From DATENM01 sp045807725 (lineage in GTDB: Bacteria > Acidobacteriota > Blastocatellia > UBA7656), in assembly GCA_045807725.1 (NCBI GenBank), contig JBJMGV010000039.1, forward strand, positions 29,692-93,691: a stretch of 64,000 nucleotides of DNA, in the 5' to 3' direction. The position numbers and the translations under genes are program-made. Below, in pieces: positions 53,238-59,251 of the stretch. The notes under the pieces are model-generated. The model made no database searches and was not told the origin of the DNA. It saw only the letters and a program-made list of their open reading frames with translations. Within the stretch, counting starts at the first letter, position 1, and each line of letters starts with the position of its first letter.

Positions 53238-54416
53238 TTACTTACAGACTTTTAACTCATCGGCTTTAGCTTTCGCCAGCCGCACGCCGCCGCTGAACGA
53301 ATCGAGCGTCAGTTGCGCGCCGCCGTTGCCGAAGCGCCCGATGATGCGGCGATTGGTCGAGCCGCCCGACGCTTGCGAATCGAGCTTCAGCGGAAAGAGC
53401 GTTTCGATCTCGCCGTTCCACGTTGTCAGCGTCGCTGTGAACCCCGGCGCGTCCGGCTGTATGTGCATATCGATTTCGCCGGAGATGGATTTGAGCCGGT
53501 AACGACCGTCGGCGCGAATGCGCCCGGCAAAGGTCACTTCGCCGCTGGTGCTGACCGCTTCGACATCACCGCCAACGCCGAACAGTTGAATGCTGCCGCT
53601 GACAGTGTTGACTTCGGCGCGGCCCTTGACGCAGGTGGCGACGACATCGCCGACGGTGAGGTTGGCGCGCAGGTCGCCGGCGGCGTTGCGCACGTTGAGG
53701 CTGCCATTAGTCGCCGCCGCGTCAATCGCGCCGCCGATGTCTTCAAACGTCAGGTCGCCGTTCAAGCTTCGAGCCACGGCATCGCCCTTAATCTCTCGCG
53801 CGGTGATCTCGCCGCGCCGCGTCGAAGCTTTGAGCGACGCCACGCGCACGATGGTGATCTGGCCGTTGTTGGTGTTGACCGCGACGGGGGCGTCTATGCC
53901 GTTAATCTCAATGTTACCGGCATTACTTTCGACCGATTCGACGGTGGCATAGCGCGGCAGCTTGATCTGAAGATTAATGTCGCTATCAGAGCGGCGTCCG
54001 ACCGTCACCGGCACGTAGATTAAAATCTTGGGACTGTCTTCGTCGCCGGTCATCTGCGCTTTGACCGCGAACGGCCCTTCGCTGTTCGTGGCCGTCGCTT
54101 CCAGCATTTCGCCGTCAATGCCGGTGATGTGAACGTTGACCGAGCGGCTGCTGACAGCGATGCGCGCGTTGCGGGCGATCTTCATCGTTAGCGGCGTCGC
54201 TTGCCCTTCGCTCGTTTCATACGGGCGCGGCGTGACGTAGACGTGCGGCGCGGGGTGCGGCGCGGCGACCGGCGGCACGGGCGCGACTTTCGCCTTTGGA
54301 GCCTGCGGCGTTCTGACGGGCGGCGTCTGAGCCGGCGGCGGCGGCGTCTCTTGCGCCATCGCCGCGCCGGCCATCGCTATCGCTAGAATCAATGTTGTGA
54401 GAATTCTTCTGAACAT
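53238..54416 (-). CDS. DUF4097-family exported beta-strand repeat protein
   Basis: 392 residues. Signal peptide (1-21, AMAQ), a Pro-rich linker (23-65), then a repetitive beta-helix region (about 75-380) with periodic short strands such as NIEINGIDAPV, LTFEDIGGAID and IQLFGVGGDVEAVSTSGEVTF. Likely periplasmic or surface-exposed. It is in the same operon as a second solenoid protein and behind the sigma/anti-sigma genes; a 7-bp repeat separates it from the anti-sigma gene. Confidence 0.85.
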   Translation of the reverse strand: MFRRILTTLILAIAMAGAAMAQETPPPPAQTPPVRTPQAPKAKVAPVPPVAAPHPAPHVYVTPRPYETSEGQATPLTMKIARNARIAVSSRSVNVHITGIDGEMLEATATNSEGPFAVKAQMTGDEDSPKILIYVPVTVGRRSDSDINLQIKLPRYATVESVESNAGNIEINGIDAPVAVNTNNGQITIVRVASLKASTRRGEITAREIKGDAVARSLNGDLTFEDIGGAIDAAATNGSLNVRNAAGDLRANLTVGDVVATCVKGRAEVNTVSGSIQLFGVGGDVEAVSTSGEVTFAGRIRADGRYRLKSISGEIDMHIQPDAPGFTATLTTWNGEIETLFPLKLDSQASGGSTNRRIIGRFGNGGAQLTLDSFSGGVRLAKAKADELKVCK

Positions 54417-54500
54417 AGTGGTCAGTGGTCAGTGGTCAATGGTCAATGGTCAGTAGCGAGCTTTCCGGCTGGCAACTGGTCACTGGCTATTGACCACTTT
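54417..54500. repeat. 7-bp-unit inverted repeat (GTGGTCA type)
   Basis: The left arm carries five heptamers (AGTGGTC/AATGGTC) and the right arm ACTGGTCACTGG...TTGACCACT. It fills the gap between the anti-sigma and DUF4097 genes. Confidence 0.8.
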
Positions 54501-54502
54501 TC

Positions 54503-55387
54503 TTAATCGAGCGTCATCGCTCTCAACGTGTCTACCTTCTTGGCGTAGGCGCTGAGCAGGTATTGCAGAGCAACCGGGTCGTCGGGATTGCGGCGAACGA
54601 TCTGTCGCGTCTCGGCAATCGTGCGGTCAATGTCGGACAGCGCCGAATCGAAGCGCGCCAACACCGCCGGGTCAATCTGCGAGCGGTGGCGTTTGACATC
54701 CTGCGACATGATGGCAATTGCCTCCAGATATTTCTGTTCGGCTTCGCGCACCAGCTTCATTGGATCGGGCGGCGATTGCGGCTTGCGATTGGCCGCGACC
54801 AGTTGCTTTTGCGGAGCCGGCTTCGCATCTTTCACCGGCTCTTTATTCTCAGGCGCGTTCTTTTCGTGACCCGATTCGGTTGAAGCAATCGTGGGCTGCT
54901 GCGTTCTCTCGCCTGGTGTCGGCGCGGGTGTTGCCGTGCCGTTGCTGTTGTTGTTTCCGTTGTTGTATTCCTTAGTCGCAACCGCTGGATCGCCGTTGTT
55001 GGCGGCGTTGCGCGAATTCAAATAACTCATCACGACGACAGTGAGGCCAATCGCCAGCACGACCAGCGCGGCGGCAAAAGCCGGGCTGATGTGCGGCATC
55101 GCAAACAGTCCTTTGAGCCAGTCGCGCCATCCAGAACTTATCGATTGGTCGGGCAGCGTCGCCTTCTCGGCTTTGATGCGCGCCTCGATGCCGGCCCAGA
55201 GCGCCGGCGTCACTTCGATGTCGCGCTCGTACCGCGCATAGAGTTCGTGCGACTGTCGCATCTCGGCTATCTCGGCGGCGCACGCCGAGCAATTCGCCAG
55301 ATGGGCGCGGACTTCAGCCGCGCCTTTCGCCGGCAGCTCGCCGTCAAAATATTCTTCAAGCACTGACTGGCACGATTCACACTTCAT
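54503..55387 (-). CDS. membrane anti-sigma factor (zf-HC2 type)
   Basis: 294 residues. N-terminal zinc finger MKCESCQSVLEEYFDG...HLANCSAC (HxxxCxxC), a membrane helix at about 105-122 (FAAALVVLAIGLTVVVM), a low-complexity Asn/Gly/Pro linker, and a C-terminal helical domain (about 210-294). It overlaps the sigma gene by 11 bp. It should sequester that sigma factor and respond to a periplasmic cue. Confidence 0.87.
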   Translation of the reverse strand: MKCESCQSVLEEYFDGELPAKGAAEVRAHLANCSACAAEIAEMRQSHELYARYERDIEVTPALWAGIEARIKAEKATLPDQSISSGWRDWLKGLFAMPHISPAFAAALVVLAIGLTVVVMSYLNSRNAANNGDPAVATKEYNNGNNNSNGTATPAPTPGERTQQPTIASTESGHEKNAPENKEPVKDAKPAPQKQLVAANRKPQSPPDPMKLVREAEQKYLEAIAIMSQDVKRHRSQIDPAVLARFDSALSDIDRTIAETRQIVRRNPDDPVALQYLLSAYAKKVDTLRAMTLD

Positions 55388-55997
55388 AGCCCGCCCCCAG
55401 GTAAGGACTGATGCGCCGCTTCATCTCGGCGCGTGCCCGATGCAGGTCGGTCTTCAGCTTGGCAATCGAGAAGCCGGTGATCTCGGCGATCTCTTCGTAG
55501 CTGCGCTGCTGAAAAATCTTCAGCGTGAAGACCGTCCGTTTGTCTTCGTCGAGCGCCAAAAGCGCCTCGGCGATGACTGTGTTCAACTCCTTGTCGAGCA
55601 GCTCGCGGTCCGGCGGCAGTTTGTCGTCGCTTAATTCGACGACGCCGTCGGCGTCCAACTCGACCCGTTGATCGTCGCGGTGGCGCGTGCGCAGCGATTC
55701 GCGCGCGACGTTCTTGGCGATGCCGAACAGCCAGGTCGAAAGCTTCGCGTCGTCTTGAAGGCCGCCGAGATTTTTGTAAGCGCGCACGAACGTCTCCTGC
55801 GTCAGTTCTTCGGCCAGGTCCCGCCGACCGACCATATCGTAAATGAAGCTGATGATGGGCCGCGAGTACCGCTCGAAGATCAGACGGAAGGCGTCCTCGT
55901 CGCCGCGCCGCGCGCGCGCCGTTATATCGTGTGCGCTTTGCATCCTTGCACCGGCGCGTGCGCTCGTTTGGCTCACCAGGCTGACGGCCTCCATCAT
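55377..55997 (-). CDS. ECF-type RNA polymerase sigma factor
   Basis: 206 residues. Region 2: RGDEDAFRLIFERYSRPII and DLAEELTQETFVRAYKNL; region 4: LLALDEDKRTVFTLKIFQQRSYEEIAEI and GFSIAKLKTDLHRAR. ATG at 55997 is preferred over the in-frame GTG at 56033 because a candidate ECF -10 element lies at 56022-56029, downstream of that GTG, so the longer form could not be translated from this promoter. Heads the anti-sigma/DUF4097 operon, and the promoter suggests autoregulation. Confidence 0.9.
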   Translation of the reverse strand: MMEAVSLVSQTSARAGARMQSAHDITARARRGDEDAFRLIFERYSRPIISFIYDMVGRRDLAEELTQETFVRAYKNLGGLQDDAKLSTWLFGIAKNVARESLRTRHRDDQRVELDADGVVELSDDKLPPDRELLDKELNTVIAEALLALDEDKRTVFTLKIFQQRSYEEIAEITGFSIAKLKTDLHRARAEMKRRISPYLGAGYEV

Positions 55998-56021
55998 TAC
56001 GGCTTCATCCTCAGTTCGCCT

Positions 56022-56052
56022 AGTTAGTGGCACGCGCGAGAAAAAAGTTTCA
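56022..56052 (-). promoter_or_regulatory. candidate ECF-type promoter (TGAAAC-N17-CACTAACT)
   Basis: TGAAAC (56052-56047), a 17-bp spacer, CACTAACT (56029-56022) on the minus strand. The layout equals that at 10803-10833. Proposed as the autoregulatory promoter of the sigma gene. Confidence 0.55.
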
Positions 56053-56203
56053 GCGCCGGCTTCATTTTATCTGAAATCGTCGGGCACAGCCGCCGGCGGC
56101 TTTCCTTGTACGACCATTTTTTACCACACGTTTCAACGGCGGGTTGGGCTTTGGGATTGGAGTTCGATCATCTACAATCAAACCCCGAAACAGGGGAGAA
56201 GCC

Positions 56204-57592
56204 ATGCAAAGCTACGATTTGATTGTCATCGGTTCCGGCCCGGCGGGTCAGCGCGCCGCCATTCAAGCGGCCAAGCTCGGCAAGCGCGTCGCTCTCATCG
56301 AGAAACGCGAAGTCGTCGGCGGCGCTTGCATCAACACCGGGACAATCCCCAGCAAGACTATGCGCGAAGCCGTCACGCACCTGTCAGGCTATCGTTACCA
56401 GGGCATCTACGGCATGAACTACCGGGTCAAAGACAAAATCACGATGGCCGACCTGTTGTTCCGCGTGCAGCACGTCATCAAGACGGAGATCGACGTGACG
56501 CAGGCGCAGTTGTCGCGCAACGAAATCGAGATGATCACCGGCGCAGCCAGCTTCATTGACCCGACTCATTTGCTGGTCGTCAGCTCGCGCGGCCAGAACG
56601 AGCTTGAAGCCGCCAACATTATCATTGCGACAGGCACGAAGCCCGCCGTCTCGCCGACCGTGCCCATCAACGGGCGGACGATCATCAGTAGCGATCAGAT
56701 TCTCAACATCCCTGAAATCCCTAAGACCTTGATCGTCGTCGGCGGCGGCGTCATCGGCATTGAATACGCCAGCATGTTTTCCACGCTCGGCGTGCGCGTC
56801 ATCGTGATCGAGAAGATGCCGCGATTGCTCGGCTTCGCCGACCAGGAGATCGTTGAGGCGCTCTGCTATCACCTGCGCGACAGTCGCGTGACGCTGCGCT
56901 TGAATGAAAGCGTCGAGACCGTCGAAGAGACGCCGGAAGGCGTAGTCGTCGCTAATCTCGAAAGTAAGAAACGCATCAGTGGCGATATGCTGTTGTATGC
57001 GGTCGGGCGGCAGGGCAACGTCGAAGACCTGAACCTCGCCGCTGCCGGACTCGAAGCCGACGAACGCGGGCGCATCAAGGTAGACGAGAATTACTGCACA
57101 GGCGTAGCGAACATCTACGCGGTCGGCGACGTGATCGGCTTCCCGTCGCTGGCGTCGGTTTCGATGGAGCAGGGAAGGATCGCGGCGGGCCGCGCCTGCG
57201 GCGTCGAACTGGACACAGAGCCGGCCAACTATCCGTACGGCATCTACACCATTCCCGAAATCTCTTTCGTCGGCAAGACCGAAGAACAACTGACGGACGA
57301 AGACGTGCCCTATGAAGTCGGCGTTGCTTATTACCGCGAGATCGCGCGCGGCCAGATACAGGGCGACACGACCGGAAGGCTGAAGCTCATCTTTCACCGC
57401 GACACGAAAGAGATACTCGGCGTCCACATTATCGGCGAAGGCGCGTCCGAGCTGTTGCACATCGGCCAGGCGGTGATGGTTTTGAAAGGCACAGTCGAGT
57501 ACTTCGTCAACACCGTCTTCAACTACCCGACGCTGGCCGAATGCTACAAGGCGGCGGCCTTCAACGGACTGAATAAGCTGGCGAGATTGTGA
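56204..57592 (+). CDS. sthA: soluble pyridine nucleotide transhydrogenase
   Basis: 462 residues, flavoprotein disulfide reductase family. FAD motif IGSGPAGQRAAIQAA, then GGACINTGTIPSKTMREAV. One of the two redox cysteines is Thr (CxxxxT), which marks SthA rather than lipoamide dehydrogenase. NAD(P) motif VVGGGVIGIEYA near 180 and C-terminal FNYPTLAECYK. Interconverts NADPH and NADH. ATG at 56204 follows GGGGAGA. Confidence 0.93.
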   Translation: MQSYDLIVIGSGPAGQRAAIQAAKLGKRVALIEKREVVGGACINTGTIPSKTMREAVTHLSGYRYQGIYGMNYRVKDKITMADLLFRVQHVIKTEIDVTQAQLSRNEIEMITGAASFIDPTHLLVVSSRGQNELEAANIIIATGTKPAVSPTVPINGRTIISSDQILNIPEIPKTLIVVGGGVIGIEYASMFSTLGVRVIVIEKMPRLLGFADQEIVEALCYHLRDSRVTLRLNESVETVEETPEGVVVANLESKKRISGDMLLYAVGRQGNVEDLNLAAAGLEADERGRIKVDENYCTGVANIYAVGDVIGFPSLASVSMEQGRIAAGRACGVELDTEPANYPYGIYTIPEISFVGKTEEQLTDEDVPYEVGVAYYREIARGQIQGDTTGRLKLIFHRDTKEILGVHIIGEGASELLHIGQAVMVLKGTVEYFVNTVFNYPTLAECYKAAAFNGLNKLARL

Positions 57593-57599
57593 AGGGAAG

Positions 57600-57755
57600 A
57601 AGACAGGAGTCAGAGGTCAGAATGGAAAAGGAAGGGAGCGTTTAGAAGTATAGAATGGAAGCGGAGGCGGCAGCCGACCTCCTTATTCATTCTGACTTCT
57701 GACTTCTGACTCCTGACTTCTGACTTCTGACTTCTCTCTTCTGACTCCTGACTTC
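57600..57755. repeat. 7-bp-unit inverted repeat (CTGACTT type) with shared core, copy 2
   Basis: Degenerate left arm (GGAGTCAGAGGTCAG), core nearly identical to that at 31.3 kb (GCGGAGGCGGCAGCCGAC), and a right arm of CTGACTT heptamers to about 57755. It fills the gap between sthA and the ROK gene; the ROK ribosome binding site lies directly after it. Confidence 0.87.
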
Positions 57756-57769
57756 CCTGGAGAAAGTTT

Positions 57770-58666
57770 ATGGGACTAAAGATCGGCGTGTTGGCGGCAG
57801 AGCACATCGCGGCGGGCGCGGTCGAAAGCAACGCGGTCGTCGGCGCGATACGGCGCTTTCCTGATCGCAGCGACAAAGATTACCTCGCCGAGATGCCTGC
57901 CGAAGAGATTGCGCAACGCATCGTCGAAGAGATACGCATCGCGTGTGAAGGCCAGCCGGTGGATGCCGTCGGCGTCGGCTTTCCCGGCATCATCCGCGAA
58001 GGCGTCATCGAAGAGTCGCCGAACTTGCCGCAGTTGAAAGGGCTGAACTTTGCCGTGCTCTTGGCTGCGCTGCTCGCGCAAGCGGACACCAGCGCGACAG
58101 TGCATCTGTTGAACGATGCCGACGCGATGGCCGCAGGCATTGCCGCCGCGCGCGGCCAACTTGACCGCTTTGTGCGGGTCTGGTTTCTGGGCAGCGGCAT
58201 CGGCTATGGCCGCTACCCGCAACAGGGCTGCATCGGCGAAGGCGGCCACACCGTCGTCACGCTCGACCCGAAAGAGAACCTCTGCCATTGCGGTGGCGTC
58301 GGCCACCTCGAAGGCATTATGGGCTACCGCGCGATGCGCCGCCGCTTTCTCGATATGGAACCGGATGAAGTCTTTGAGGAAGCCCGCGCCGGCGATGCGC
58401 GCTGCATCGCGTTCGTCGAGCTGTGGCACCGGGCGCTGGCGGCGGCGACGGCGACGTGCATTCATCAAGAAGGGCCGGGCAAGTTTTATATTTCGGGACC
58501 GGACGCGCGCTTCGTGCAGACCGAGATGCTGCAACTTTATCTGCGCGAGATGGTCAAGATGAGTCCGCTGCAAGGCAGCGCCATCGAAGTGATGCCGACC
58601 AGCGACGAGATCGCCATCGTCGGCGCGGCCATCAGCGCCGCGCAAACTCTCACCGCCCGCGCTTAA
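57770..58666 (+). CDS. ROK-family sugar kinase-like protein with degenerate phosphate loop
   Basis: 298 residues. ROK signature around LCHCGGVGHLEG (zinc site: GGH, CxCG; the usual GCLE is GHLE) near 165-180, and the catalytic Asp in LLNDADAMAAG near 115. The N-terminal phosphate loop, usually DxGGT, reads IGVLAAEHIAAG, so ATP binding may be altered. It could be a kinase with changed chemistry or a non-enzymatic sugar sensor. GGAGAAAG precedes the ATG. Confidence 0.82.
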   Translation: MGLKIGVLAAEHIAAGAVESNAVVGAIRRFPDRSDKDYLAEMPAEEIAQRIVEEIRIACEGQPVDAVGVGFPGIIREGVIEESPNLPQLKGLNFAVLLAALLAQADTSATVHLLNDADAMAAGIAAARGQLDRFVRVWFLGSGIGYGRYPQQGCIGEGGHTVVTLDPKENLCHCGGVGHLEGIMGYRAMRRRFLDMEPDEVFEEARAGDARCIAFVELWHRALAAATATCIHQEGPGKFYISGPDARFVQTEMLQLYLREMVKMSPLQGSAIEVMPTSDEIAIVGAAISAAQTLTARA

Positions 58667-58738
58667 ATGATTTATGACCTTAATGCGTAAGAACCTGAAT
58701 GAATGATAGAATCTTTCTCTAAGGAGGCTATTCAAAAT

Positions 58739-58963
58739 ATGATAACGATCACATTCCCCGACCGCGAGACTGAGAAACGAGCGCTAGCTTTTTTGCTGGG
58801 CCGGTTTTCCGGTCGAGTCCTCAATACAGGCGAGCACTTGGTGCCTGAGGCTGCGTTGGAAGCTCTCGCCGATCAGAATATTCCATTCACGGTCATAGGA
58901 AAAACGACTTATGAACAGCAGGTGGCGGCGATTCGAGGTGCTGCTTCCCCTCCAGTTCAATGA
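58739..58963 (+). CDS. small protein, first of an overlapping pair
   Basis: 74 residues. MITITFPDRETEKRALAFLL, then LVPEAALEALADQNIPFTVIGKTTYEQQ. AAGGAGG lies 11 nt before the ATG at 58739. It resembles, from memory, short proteins that precede a gene like the next one in cyanobacteria and Chloroflexi. It overlaps the next gene by 53 bp in another frame. Function unknown; antitoxin-like size and layout. Confidence 0.65.
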   Translation: MITITFPDRETEKRALAFLLGRFSGRVLNTGEHLVPEAALEALADQNIPFTVIGKTTYEQQVAAIRGAASPPVQ

Positions 58964-59231
58964 CGGAAGGGAAGTGCCGTCTGAGTGGCTGGCCGAAGCG
59001 GTTCTGGAAATCGTTGATCACTTCGGCGCAGCCAGTTATGAAACCCAGAAAGTTGAAGGCCACTGGCGGCACAGTGGCGTCGTCTATCGAGATAATCTTG
59101 TGCGGCTCATGGTTGATGCGCCTGATTCTGCTAAGAGCCGAAAGTGGATGAAGGCATTCAAGGAAAGATGGCGGGAACGGCTTGAACAGGTTGAGCTTTG
59201 GATGGTGAGTTATCGAATCGAGGTAGAGTAA
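58911..59231 (+). CDS. small protein, second of an overlapping pair
   Basis: 106 residues. RFEVLLPLQFNDGREVP, FGAASYETQKVEGHW, GVVYRDNLVRLMVDAP and KERWRERLEQVELWMVSYRIEV. The same blocks recur in small proteins of other phyla (memory, not a search). It overlaps the upstream gene by 53 bp, so expression is coupled. Soluble; no known catalytic motif recognised. It converges on the kinase gene. Confidence 0.7.
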   Translation: MNSRWRRFEVLLPLQFNDGREVPSEWLAEAVLEIVDHFGAASYETQKVEGHWRHSGVVYRDNLVRLMVDAPDSAKSRKWMKAFKERWRERLEQVELWMVSYRIEVE

Positions 59232-59251
59232 AGTATCAGGAATGCATCGGT

